Shown in pieces: positions 7,292 to 15,880 of a DNA stretch of 64,000 nt (position 1 is the first letter of the stretch; every line of letters starts with the position of its first letter). Both the position numbers and the translations under genes were made by a program. This DNA is from Amycolatopsis acidiphila (lineage in GTDB: Bacteria > Actinomycetota > Actinomycetes > Mycobacteriales > Pseudonocardiaceae): NCBI RefSeq assembly GCF_021391495.1, contig NZ_CP090063.1, forward strand, positions 1,302,001 through 1,366,000. Reading direction: 5' to 3'. The notes below the pieces were generated by a model, which was not told where the DNA came from, made no database searches, and worked only from the letters and a program-made list of their open reading frames with translations.

Positions 7292-9016
7292 ATGACCTAC
7301 GACGCCGACGTCCTGGTGGTGGGCAGCGGCCCGGCCGGCGGCTCGGCTGCGCTCCTGCTCGCCACGTACGGCGTGCGGACGATGCTGGTCAGCAAGTACG
7401 GCTGGGTCGCGAACACGCCGCGGGCGCACATCACCAACCAGCGCACGCTGGAGGTGTTGCGGGACCTCGGCGTCGAACAGGAGGCACTCGCCGCGGGCAC
7501 GCCGCAGGAGCTGATGGGCGACACGGTGCTGTGCACGGCGCTCACCGGTGAGGAGATCGGGCGCATCCGTACCTGGGGGACCGGTCCCGCCTCGCTGAGC
7601 GAGTACGCGTCGGCCAGTCCCTGCGGCATGATCGACCTGCCGCAGACATATCTGGAACCGATACTGGTGACCAACGCCGCCGCCCGCGGTGCGAAGGTGC
7701 GGTTCGACACGGAGTTCCTGTCGCTGGAGCAGGACGACGACGGTGTGACCGCGAGGCTGCTCGACCGCGTGCGCGGCGACGAGTACACGGTGCGCGCGCG
7801 GTACCTGATCGGTGCCGACGGCGGCCGCAGTCTCGTCGCCGACCAGCTGGGTCTGCCGATCGCGGGGCAGAGCGGCAAGGCCGGCAGCATGAACATCGTC
7901 TTCAAGGCCGACCTGTCCGAGCACGTGGCGCACCGGCCGAGCGTCCTGTACTGGGTGATGCGGCCGGGCGCGCATCTCGGCGGCATCGGCATGGGCCTGG
8001 TCCGGATGGTGCGGCCGTGGCACGAGTGGCTGCTGACCTGGGGCTACGACATCGACCAGGCGCCGCCGGAGGTCGACGACGCGGCCGCCCGGGAGATCGT
8101 GCACGACCTGGTCGGGGACCGGTCGGTGGACGTCGAGATCACCTCGACGTCGTTGTGGACGGTCAACCACAGCTATGCGACCGAATACTCGACGGGCCGG
8201 GTCTTCTGCGCAGGGGACGCCGTGCACCGGCACCCGCCGTCGAACGGCCTCGGCTCCAACACCTCGGTCCAGGACTCCTACAACCTGGCGTGGAAGCTCG
8301 CGATGGTCGTCCGCGGCGAGGCGGGGCCGGGCCTGCTGGAGACCTACACGGCGGAACGCGCGCCGGTCGGCAAGCAGATCGTCGACCGCGCGAACCTCAG
8401 CCGCGACCAGTTCGGCCCGATCTTCGAGGCGCTGGGCATCGCGGGCGGCAGTGACGACGAAGGCATCGTGGCGGGCCTGGCCGCCTGCCGTGCCGAGGAC
8501 GCGGAAGGCGTCAAGCGGCGGCAAGCCCTCGATGAGGCGATCCAGCTGAAGAACTACGAGTTCAACGCGCACGGCGTGGAGCTCAACCAGCGTTACGTCT
8601 CGTCCGCGGTGCTGGACGACGGCAGCCCGGCGGAGGAGTGGGTGCGCGACCCGGAGCTGTTCCACCAGCCGAGCACCCGGCCCGGCGCCAAGCTGCCGCA
8701 CGCGTGGCTGGTGAACGAGCACGGTGGCCGGATGTCCACATTGGATCTCGTGGGCAAGGGCCGGTTCACGCTGGTGACAGGTGTCGCGGGCGGTGCCTGG
8801 CGGCAGGCCGCGGACGACGCCGGGATCGGTTTCGTCCGCATCGGCTCGGCCGGTGCGCGCGACGCGTACGGCGACTGGGGGAGGCTCTCCGGCATCGACG
8901 AGGACGGCTGCCTGCTCGTCCGGCCCGACGGCTACATCGCCTGGCGCAGCCCGAAGCTGGCACGCGGGCAAGCGGATGCGTTGGCACAGGCCATTTCCCG
9001 CGTTCTCCACCGGTAA
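7292..9016 (+). CDS. FAD-dependent aromatic hydroxylase (PheA/TfdB family)
   Basis: A 574-residue group A flavoprotein monooxygenase. It has the FAD-binding GSGPAGGSAALLLA at residues about 9-22, a DG motif in YLIGADGGRSLVADQLG, and the GD motif CAGDAVHRHPPSNGLGSNTSVQDSYNLAWKL. A C-terminal thioredoxin-like domain (from about residue 420) is usual in phenol and dichlorophenol hydroxylases. It should use NAD(P)H and O2 to hydroxylate a phenol such as resorcinol to hydroxyquinol, feeding the fused enzyme 4 bp upstream. The ribosome-binding GGAG overlaps the end of that gene, implying coupled translation. Substrate specificity is inferred from the neighbours only. Confidence 0.88.
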   Translation: MTYDADVLVVGSGPAGGSAALLLATYGVRTMLVSKYGWVANTPRAHITNQRTLEVLRDLGVEQEALAAGTPQELMGDTVLCTALTGEEIGRIRTWGTGPASLSEYASASPCGMIDLPQTYLEPILVTNAAARGAKVRFDTEFLSLEQDDDGVTARLLDRVRGDEYTVRARYLIGADGGRSLVADQLGLPIAGQSGKAGSMNIVFKADLSEHVAHRPSVLYWVMRPGAHLGGIGMGLVRMVRPWHEWLLTWGYDIDQAPPEVDDAAAREIVHDLVGDRSVDVEITSTSLWTVNHSYATEYSTGRVFCAGDAVHRHPPSNGLGSNTSVQDSYNLAWKLAMVVRGEAGPGLLETYTAERAPVGKQIVDRANLSRDQFGPIFEALGIAGGSDDEGIVAGLAACRAEDAEGVKRRQALDEAIQLKNYEFNAHGVELNQRYVSSAVLDDGSPAEEWVRDPELFHQPSTRPGAKLPHAWLVNEHGGRMSTLDLVGKGRFTLVTGVAGGAWRQAADDAGIGFVRIGSAGARDAYGDWGRLSGIDEDGCLLVRPDGYIAWRSPKLARGQADALAQAISRVLHR

Positions 9017-9454
9017 CGAGGCGGAACTCGCGTTTTCCGGCGAACGTTTCCGGACCTCGCCGTTTTGTCGGTGCCTCCTGGCATAGTGGCGGTAAGTCCA
9101 CGAGCCAAGGGAGTAGAAGTGTCCATTGTAGTCGTCAAGCAAGTTCTTCGGCAGCAGGAATCTCGTTGTGCGGCGCGTGGTTCCTCTCCAGTTGGATGGG
9201 CAGGTGCGGGTTCACGACCCCCGTCGGTGCGTCCATTCGGGCGACGGGCGCCTGCATCGGACGGCGTAGGCGGCTGCGGGGGCAGGCCGCCGTGACGAGG
9301 TGACGATCCCTCGCGGTGCACAAGTCTTTGATCAAATTTCCGGTCGGTGCCGAATCAGAATGGAGGTGTGCGAAGGGATACGACGACGAACTCACGTCTT
9401 CCGCACCGCGGCTACCTAGATTGTCCGTTCAGGGACCTCGGGACCGGAGGAGAC
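9017..9454. other. Intergenic spacer before the CBM2 kinase gene
   Basis: A stretch of 438 bp without a convincing gene. It contains a locally AT-richer patch around 9325-9350 and a TAGATT -10-like hexamer at 9417-9422, 38 bp before the kinase start, without a good -35. A 58-codon frame at 9119-9295 has an AAGGGAG upstream but atypical third-position composition. I see no terminator hairpin with a T-run after the monooxygenase gene. Confidence 0.5.
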
Positions 9455-11463
9455 GTGACCGGCGAAGGCGAGCTGCTCGCAGGACGGTACCGGCTGCTGT
9501 CCCGCATCGGCCGTGGGTCGATGGGCGTCGTGTGGCAGGCGCGGGACGAGCGCCTGGACAGGATCGTCGCGGTCAAGGAGCTTGTGCTCGGCGACGGTGT
9601 GGGCGACGAGGCCGCTCAGCAGGCGGTGCGACGCGCCGTCCGCGAGGGGCGGCTTGCCGCGCGGTTGCGGCATCCGCACGCCATCACTGTGCACGACGTG
9701 GTGGAGCACGACGGGAAACCGTGCCTCGTCATGGAGTTCCTGCCGTCGCAAAGCCTGGCCGCGCTGGCTGCGGAGGCTGAGACGTCGGGCGAGCGCGGTG
9801 GCTTGGCTACTGGCGGTGGTGCGCGGTCCGTCGATCCTGGTGTGCTGGCTGCTGGTGGTGGCGCGCGGTCCGTCGATCCTGGTGTGCTGGCTGCTGGCCG
9901 TGGCGCGCGGTCCGTCGACCCCGGTGGGCTGGCTGCTGGCCGTGGCGCGCGGTCCGTCGACCCCGGTGGGCTGGCTGCTGGCGGTGGCGCGCGGTTCGCC
10001 GACCCCGGTGGGCTGTCTGCCGGCGGCGGTGCGCGGTCCCTCGACCCTGGTGCGCTGTCTGCTGGACGTCCCGGCTTCTCCGGCGAGTCCGGTGGGTCCT
10101 CCAGCGATCCGGCGGGTCGGCTGCCGATCCCGGTGGGTTGGCTGCTGGCGCTGATGGGCGGTCCGTCGATCCCGGCTGCCCGCCTGCCGACCGTGGCGGG
10201 TCGCCTGCCGGTGCCGGTGGGCTGGCTGCCGAGGACCGGGCGCGGTCCCTCGACCCTGGTGCGGTGCCTGCCGTCGACGGGGCGTTGACCGACCGTGGTG
10301 GGTCTGCTGGCGAGCGTCGAGGGCCGGGCGGTGGTCGCGGTGGGCTGTCACCTCAGTACGTGGCCGGCATCGGCGCCCAGGTAGCGGCCGCCCTTGCGGC
10401 GGCGCACGCCGAGGGAATCGTGCACCGCGACGTGACGCCGAGCAATGTCCTGGTGACGCACAACGGAACGGCGAAGCTCGCCGACTTCGGAATCTCTCGC
10501 GCGGTCGGCGAGGGCACGTTCACGGACGGTGGTGTCATCGCGGGCACTCCGGCGTTTCTAGCGCCGGAGGTCGCGGGCGGAGCGGATGCCGTCTTCGCGT
10601 CCGACGTCTTCTCGTTGGGGGCGACGTTGTACGCCGCCGTGGAGGGCACGCCGCCGTTCGAGCGCGACGAGAACCCCTACGCGCTCCTGCAACGCGTGGC
10701 GAGAGGTGAGATCAGGCCGCCGCGGCAGGCCGGTCTGCTCGCTGACGTGCTGAACCGGATGCTGCGGCCGGACCCTGTCGAGCGACCGGGGATGGACGAG
10801 GTCGGGGAGGCGTTGACGGCGGTCGCGGCGGGCAAGCCCGTGCCCCCGCCACGGGATCCGACCTTGTTGCTGCCCACGCGACGCGGACCGTCGCGGCGGC
10901 TGCTGGTCGCCGGGGTCAGCGCGGTGGCGCTGGTCGCGGCCGGTGTCCTCATCGGCAGCGTGATCAACGGCGCCGACCGCCCAGCGAGTGCCGGCGCCGC
11001 GCCGGCCACCACCGCACAAGTGCCGCCGAGCCGGGCAACACCCCCGAATCCGGCGCAGCCGAGCGTGCCGCCGAGCCGGGCAACACCGAGCCGGGCAACA
11101 CCGCCGAATCCGGCGCAGTCCAGCGGGGCCTCGGCGGGCACGAGTACCGCCGCGGCGCCGGTCTGCACCGCCTCCTACCGGGTCACGAACGCCTGGCCGG
11201 ACGGGTACCAGGTCGAGGTGACCGTCCGCAACGAGGACGGCCGTGGGGTCACCGGCTGGGCGGTCAGCTGGCAACTGCCCCCGACCCACACGATCGTCAA
11301 CCTGTGGGGCGGCATCCCCACCCGAGCCGGTTCGACCGTCACCGTCACGGATGCCGGCTACAACGCCGTCCTCGCTGCCAACGGCACGACGAGTTTCGGC
11401 TTCATAGCGAGCACTTCGGGCGACGGGCCCGCCCAGCCGGACCTCAGCTGTTCCCGGTCCTGA
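9455..11463 (+). pseudogene. Ser/Thr protein kinase with repeat-split catalytic domain, TM helix and CBM2 ectodomain; one-base frameshift
   Basis: Translation from GTG 9455 (after GGAGGAG) gives a PknB-like N-lobe: GRYRLLSRIGRGSMGVVWQA, catalytic Lys41 in AVKEL, and a helix-C AVREGRLAARLRHPH. After LVMEFLPSQSLAAL the usual short linker is replaced by about 185 residues of Gly/Ala/Arg/Asp-rich 14-residue repeats. The C-lobe then resumes in another frame with GIVHRDVTPSN, LADFGIS and GTPAFLAPE. One base is missing in the repeats near 10117. Restoring it gives a continuous protein of about 669 residues with a transmembrane helix at about 483-505, a Thr/Pro-rich stalk, and a CBM2 cellulose-binding domain (about 571-669, bounded by Cys). 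It is either a recent pseudogene, a sequencing error in a repeat, or a variable locus. Confidence 0.8.
9799..10259 (+). repeat. 42-bp minisatellite, about 11 units, inside the kinase gene
   Basis: Unit borders fall every 42 bp: 9799, 9841, 9883, 9925, 9967 and 10009, then again 10134, 10176 and 10218. Between them lies one irregular block at 10051-10133 of 83 bp, one base short of two units. Each unit reads roughly GLAAGRGARSVDPG in the kinase frame. Units differ by scattered point changes (for example GGC/CGT and TCC/TTC), so the array is old enough to have diverged. The 42-bp period keeps frame, so copy-number change alone would not disrupt the gene. Confidence 0.9.
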
Positions 11464-11465
11464 AG

Positions 11466-12236
11466 CTATCCCGCCGAGATGCCGCCGTCCACGGTGACGA
11501 TCACGCCGGTCGTGTAAGCCGAACGGCCGGAGGCGAGGAAGGCGATGAGATCTGCGATCTCGCGCGGCTTGGCGGGACGGCCGAGCGGGAGGGACGACAT
11601 GAACTCCTCGTACCGGTTCTCGTCGCCGAACTGCCTATCCGCGCGAGTTTTCATCAGCTTGACGATGCGTTCGGTCTCCACCGGCCCCGGGTTGACGCCG
11701 ACGACGCGCACGCCCTCGCGCAGGCTGCGGCTACCCAGCGCGCGGGTGAACGCCATCAGCGCCGCGTTGCCGCTGCTGCCCGCGATGTAGTCGAAGTCGA
11801 ACCGTTCCCCGGAGGCGCCGATGTTGTTCACGATGACGCCCCGCCCGCGCTCCTTCATCCGGGCATAGACCAGGCGGCTCAAGTTGACGTAGCCGAAGAC
11901 CTTGAGCTCCCACGCGTGTCGCCACGTCGCCTCGTCGACAGTGTCGAGGCCGCCGCCGGGGATGTCGCCCGCGTTGTTGACGAGGATGTCCAGCTCCGGG
12001 ACCGCGTCCGCGAGCCCGGCGAGGTCCGCCGGGTCGCGCAGGTCTGCGGCGTGCACGTGTACTTCCACCTCGTGCGCGGATCGCAGCTTTTCGGCGAGTT
12101 CGTCCAGTTTGGACTTGCCGCGCGCGGCCAGGTGCAGGGCGCAGCCCTCTTCGGCCAGCGCCTCGGCCGTCGCCGCGCCGATACCGGCGGAGGCGCCGGT
12201 GACCAGCGCGCGCTTCCCCCGAAGGTGGAGATCCAT
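11466..12236 (-). CDS. Atypical short-chain dehydrogenase/reductase family protein
   Basis: A 256-residue classical-size SDR with the nucleotide-binding TGASAGIG at about residues 13-20, the NNAG motif and a C-terminal GVIVTVDGG. The active site is odd. The catalytic Tyr is present in DYIAGSSGN, but the Lys four residues later is Ser, and the position of the usual Ser (13 before Tyr) is Asn. Standard hydride-transfer chemistry is therefore doubtful, although a recognisable subgroup of actinobacterial SDRs shares the YIAGS pattern. It is convergent with the kinase gene (2 bp between stops) and lies downstream of glgB on the same strand. A large inverted repeat between them suggests separate control. 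Confidence 0.85.
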   Translation of the reverse strand: MDLHLRGKRALVTGASAGIGAATAEALAEEGCALHLAARGKSKLDELAEKLRSAHEVEVHVHAADLRDPADLAGLADAVPELDILVNNAGDIPGGGLDTVDEATWRHAWELKVFGYVNLSRLVYARMKERGRGVIVNNIGASGERFDFDYIAGSSGNAALMAFTRALGSRSLREGVRVVGVNPGPVETERIVKLMKTRADRQFGDENRYEEFMSSLPLGRPAKPREIADLIAFLASGRSAYTTGVIVTVDGGISAG

Positions 12237-12248
12237 GGAGTTCCTTCG

Positions 12249-12299
12249 CTTGACAGTGCTGTTGGTTCGAGTCTTGCCAGAACCAACAGCACCGTCAAG
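12249..12299. promoter_or_regulatory. 20-bp inverted repeat with 11-bp loop between glgB and the SDR gene
   Basis: The arms CTTGACAGTGCTGTTGGTTC (12249-12268) and GAACCAACAGCACCGTCAAG (12280-12299) match at 19 of 20 positions. On the minus strand, the coding strand of both neighbours, the outer arm starts with TTGACG. An AAGACT hexamer follows 17 bp later, about 30 bp before the SDR ATG. The palindrome would thus overlap an SDR promoter and act as an operator. No T-run follows either arm, so a classical terminator for glgB is less likely but not excluded. Confidence 0.55.
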
Positions 12300-12320
12300 A
12301 TCCGCCGCGGCGCCGGCCCG

Positions 12321-14492
12321 TCACTCCGGCGTCAGCCATAGCACGCCCGCCGGAGGCAGCTGCAGCACAGCGGACGCCGGCATGCCGTGCCAAGGTGACG
12401 GCGCCGCCTCCACCATGCCGTAGTTGCCCACACCCGAACCGCCATAGATGTCGGCGTCGGTGTTCACCGCCTCGCGCCAGCGACCTGCCATCGGCAGGCC
12501 CACGCGGTAGTCGTGGTGCGGCGTCCCCGCGAAGTTGGCCACACACGCCAGTTTCGAGCCGTCCTCACCGATCCGGAGGAAGCTCACCACGTTGCCGTTC
12601 GCGTCGTTCGCGTCGATCCACTGGAAGCCCTCGGGCTTCGTATCGGCGCTGAACAACGCGGGGGACGACCGGTACACCCTGTTCAGATCCGACAGCAACC
12701 GCCGGATGCCCTGGTGCAGCGGCTGGTCCAGCAGGCCCCAGTCCAGCGACCGCTCCTCCGACCACTCCTGCTCCTGTCCGAACTCGCCACCCATGAACAG
12801 CAGCTGCTTGCCCGGGTGCGCCCACATGAACGCCAGCAGCGACCGCACCCCCGCGGCCTTGTTCCACGCGTCGCCCGGCATCCGGCTCCACAGCGAACCC
12901 TTGCCGTGCACCACCTCGTCGTGCGACAGCGGCAGCACGAAGTTCTCGCTCCAGGCGTACACGAGCGAGAACGTCATCTCGTTGTGGTGGTACGACCTGT
13001 GCACCGGCTCGTGGGCCAGGTAGTGCAGCGTGTCGTGCATCCAGCCCATGTTCCACTTGAACCCGAACCCGAGCCCGCCCAGATGCGTCGGCCGCGAGAC
13101 GCCCGGCCACGCCGTCGACTCCTCGGCCACCATCACGACGCCGGGGTGTCGCTTGTAGACGGTCGCGTTCAGCTCCTGCAGGAACCGCACGGCATCCAGG
13201 TTCTCGCGCCCGCCGTACTGGTTCGGCACCCACTGCCCCTCCTGGCGCGAGTAGTCCAGGTACAGCATCGACGCGACCGCGTCCACGCGCAGCCCGTCGA
13301 GGTGGAACTCCTCCAGCCAGTACAGCGCGTTGGCCACCAGGAAGTTGCGCACCTCGTTGCGCCCGAAGTCGAACACGTACGTGCCCCAGTCCGGCTGCTC
13401 GCCACGCCGCGGGTCCGCGTGCTCGTACAGCGGCGTGCCGTCGAAGCGCGCCAGGGCCCAGCTGTCCTTGGGGAAGTGCGCCGGTACCCAGTCGACCAGC
13501 ACCCCGATCCCGCGCTGGTGCAACCGGTCCACGAAGTACCGGAAGTCGTCCGGCGAGCCGAAGCGGGACGTCGGCGCGTAGTACGACGTGACCTGGTACC
13601 CCCACGAGCCGCCGAACGGGTGCTCGGCGATCGGCAGCAGCTCCACGTGCGTGAAACCGGTCTCCTGCACGTAGTCCGCCAGCTCGTCGGCCAGCTCCCG
13701 GTAGCCGAGCCCCTGGCGCCACGACCCGAGGTGCACCTCGTAGACGCTCATCGGCGCGTTCGTCCAGGTCGTGACCGCGCGCTCGGTCAGCCACTCGTCG
13801 TCGCCCCACTCGTAGGACGACTCGGCCACCACCGACGCCGTCTTCGGCGGCTTCTCCGTCGCGAACGCCAGCGGGTCCGCCTTCTCGTGCCAGTGCCCGT
13901 CGGCGCCGAGGATCCGGTACTTGTAGCAGCTGCCCACGGGCAGGCCCGGGATGAAGATCTCCCACACCCCGGACGAGCCGAGCGACCGCATCATGTGCGA
14001 CCGGCCGTCCCAGCCGTTGAAGTCGCCGATCACCCGCACCCCGCGGGCGGTCGGCGCCCAGACCGCGAACGAAACTCCTTGCACCACGCCATGAGCGGTG
14101 TCGTACCTGCGCACGTGTGCCCCGAGCACGTCCCACAGCCGCTCGTGCCTGCCCTCACCGATCAGGTGCAGGTCCAGCTCGCCGACCGTGGGCAGCCAGC
14201 GGTACGGGTCGTCGAGCTCGACGACGTGCCCGTCGAGGTCGACCTCCAGGCGGTAGTCGCCGGGATGCTCCGGCACCGCGCCGGAGAACAGGCCGTCCAC
14301 GACGCGCGTCAGCTCGAACTTGTGGTCCGCGGCCACGACCGTCACCGAGCGGGCGTGCGGCTGCAGCGCCCGGACGACCACCTGGCCCCCGGCGGTGTGC
14401 ATGCCGAGGACCGAGTGCGGATCGTGGTGCGACCCCGCCAGCAGCCGGTCGATGTCCGCGGGGGCCGGGGCTCCGTCGGGCAGTTCGGTCAC
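12321..14492 (-). CDS. glgB: 1,4-alpha-glucan branching enzyme
   Basis: A 723-residue GH13_9 enzyme that moves alpha-1,4 chains to alpha-1,6 branch points. It has two N-terminal CBM48-like modules (about 1-105 and 125-225), then the (beta/alpha)8 barrel. Barrel motifs are [11 protein letters not shown], the nucleophile Asp in [17 protein letters not shown], the acid/base Glu in [12 protein letters not shown], and [11 protein letters not shown]. The GTG start follows AGGAGG that lies inside the last codons of the maltokinase gene 3 bp upstream. It is last gene of the treS-mak-glgB stretch downstream of glgE, where it branches the linear glucan that GlgE extends. Length is normal for actinobacteria. 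Confidence 0.96.
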   Translation of the reverse strand: MTELPDGAPAPADIDRLLAGSHHDPHSVLGMHTAGGQVVVRALQPHARSVTVVAADHKFELTRVVDGLFSGAVPEHPGDYRLEVDLDGHVVELDDPYRWLPTVGELDLHLIGEGRHERLWDVLGAHVRRYDTAHGVVQGVSFAVWAPTARGVRVIGDFNGWDGRSHMMRSLGSSGVWEIFIPGLPVGSCYKYRILGADGHWHEKADPLAFATEKPPKTASVVAESSYEWGDDEWLTERAVTTWTNAPMSVYEVHLGSWRQGLGYRELADELADYVQETGFTHVELLPIAEHPFGGSWGYQVTSYYAPTSRFGSPDDFRYFVDRLHQRGIGVLVDWVPAHFPKDSWALARFDGTPLYEHADPRRGEQPDWGTYVFDFGRNEVRNFLVANALYWLEEFHLDGLRVDAVASMLYLDYSRQEGQWVPNQYGGRENLDAVRFLQELNATVYKRHPGVVMVAEESTAWPGVSRPTHLGGLGFGFKWNMGWMHDTLHYLAHEPVHRSYHHNEMTFSLVYAWSENFVLPLSHDEVVHGKGSLWSRMPGDAWNKAAGVRSLLAFMWAHPGKQLLFMGGEFGQEQEWSEERSLDWGLLDQPLHQGIRRLLSDLNRVYRSSPALFSADTKPEGFQWIDANDANGNVVSFLRIGEDGSKLACVANFAGTPHHDYRVGLPMAGRWREAVNTDADIYGGSGVGNYGMVEAAPSPWHGMPASAVLQLPPAGVLWLTPE

Positions 14493-14495
14493 GGG

Positions 14496-15878
14496 TTACT
14501 CGCCTCCTGAGCTCATCCGCGCGATCGACGCGAGCGGCACGCTGAGCCATTCCGGCCGGTTCGCGTGTTCGTAGGCGACCTCGTAGACCGCCTTGTCCAG
14601 TTCCAGCGCCCGCAGCAGGTGCGCGTGCGAGCGGGGGTCGCCGATCGAGTCGCCGGCGTTCTTCGCGTAGCCGTCGCAGAACGAGGTGCGGTTGCGCCGC
14701 GCCCACTCCAGCGCCCGCTCGGTCAGCTTCGGGTCGTCCGGCTGCCCGACGAGCATCTGGTGCGCGGCGTAGTCGAACGAGCGCAGCATCCCCGCCACGT
14801 CCCGCAGCGGCGAGCGCAGTGCCGACCGTTCGCGCACCGGCGCGGCCGGCTCGCCCTCGAAGTCCAGCAGCAGCCAGCCGGTGACGGTCCGCAGCACCTG
14901 TCCCAGGTGCAGGTCGCCGTGGATGAACTGCATGGGGACCGGGCCCTCGACCTCGCGCACCTTCTCGAACGCGGCACGCAGGGCCGGGGCGTGCTCGCCG
15001 AGCTGCGGCACGACCTCGATCACCGCGTCGAGCCGGTCCGTCATGCCCTTCACGGTGCGGTCGAGCTCCTCGGCGTCCGCGAGCTGCTCGCCGAGCGCGC
15101 GCCGCAGGTCGTTGTGCACGGTCGCGACGGCCTGGCCCAGCCGCTGCGACTCACCCGCGAAGTCCCCGCCCACCTGGTCCGGCGGCAGCTCCGGGTCCGC
15201 CATCAGGTCGCGGACGCTGGTGGTGGCCATGGCCCAGCCGTCCACCGCGTCGGTCACGAACTTCTGCAGCATGCCGACCGTCGTCGGCTCGCCGTCCAGC
15301 TCGCCGGTGATGCTGCCCAGCAGGGGCGCGATGTGCTCGGACCCCTGCTCCTGCAGCGCCCGGTGCAGCCGCACGTCCGGGTTCTCCCCGGGCGAGAGCT
15401 TGCGGAACAGCTTCAGGATGTACTGGCTGCCGTAGACGAGTGAGGTGTTGCTCTGCTCCGAGGTGATCGGCCTGCCGCGCAGGCCGCCGGTCACCTCGGC
15501 GCCGGGCTCGTGCTCGAACTTCAGCGATCCCAGCTGGGCGCCCTCGGCGATGAGGTCCAGCAGGCGGCCGGTCACGTCGGCGTCCCCGCTGGCCTCGTAG
15601 CAGGGGCGGCCCTGCTCGGTGCCGAGCCAGCTCGAGCCCAGGTACTCGGGCAGCTGCTCCCTGCTGGCGACGAGCAGCTGGTAGGGCGCGGTCCGGTCGT
15701 CCTGGCGCACCTCGACGATCAGGTGCAGGAGCAGCGGGTCGCCCTCCAGCAGGGTCGTTCTGCTCATCGCGCGCACCGCGGTGATCGGGCGGTCCTTCCC
15801 GCCGAACCACCGCTGGGTGGGCAGCCACCTCGGGAGTTCGCGTACCAGGGATTCGATCAGTTCAGCCGAATCGTTCAC
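14496..15878 (-). CDS. mak: Maltokinase (Pep2/Mak)
   Basis: A 460-residue kinase-like-fold protein that phosphorylates maltose with ATP to alpha-maltose 1-phosphate, the GlgE substrate. The N-terminal cap begins with LPRWLPTQRWFGGKDRPI, the signature of actinobacterial maltokinases. The catalytic region contains FIHGDLHLGQVL (catalytic Asp) and LLLDFEGEPAAPVRERSALRSPLRDVAGMLRSFDYA (metal-binding Asp). The ATG lies 2 bp after the treS stop and the stop lies 3 bp before glgB, so the three genes are surely one transcript. In many actinomycetes treS and mak are fused; here they are separate polypeptides. Confidence 0.95.
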   Translation of the reverse strand: MNDSAELIESLVRELPRWLPTQRWFGGKDRPITAVRAMSRTTLLEGDPLLLHLIVEVRQDDRTAPYQLLVASREQLPEYLGSSWLGTEQGRPCYEASGDADVTGRLLDLIAEGAQLGSLKFEHEPGAEVTGGLRGRPITSEQSNTSLVYGSQYILKLFRKLSPGENPDVRLHRALQEQGSEHIAPLLGSITGELDGEPTTVGMLQKFVTDAVDGWAMATTSVRDLMADPELPPDQVGGDFAGESQRLGQAVATVHNDLRRALGEQLADAEELDRTVKGMTDRLDAVIEVVPQLGEHAPALRAAFEKVREVEGPVPMQFIHGDLHLGQVLRTVTGWLLLDFEGEPAAPVRERSALRSPLRDVAGMLRSFDYAAHQMLVGQPDDPKLTERALEWARRNRTSFCDGYAKNAGDSIGDPRSHAHLLRALELDKAVYEVAYEHANRPEWLSVPLASIARMSSGGE

Positions 15879-15880
15879 CG

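Noticed and set aside
9119..9295. A 58-codon frame with an AAGGGAG upstream
   Set aside because: Third-position composition and the Gly/Arg/Pro-rich second half do not look coding; no family resemblance.
9513..10154. Alternative frame through the minisatellite reading WLLAVARGPSTPVG repeats
   Set aside because: It lacks the kinase motifs that flank the array on both sides. All frames of the 42-bp unit are open by composition.
9799..10259. The 42-bp repeats as a CRISPR array
   Set aside because: Units are directly contiguous without spacers, lie inside a coding frame, and diverge gradually.
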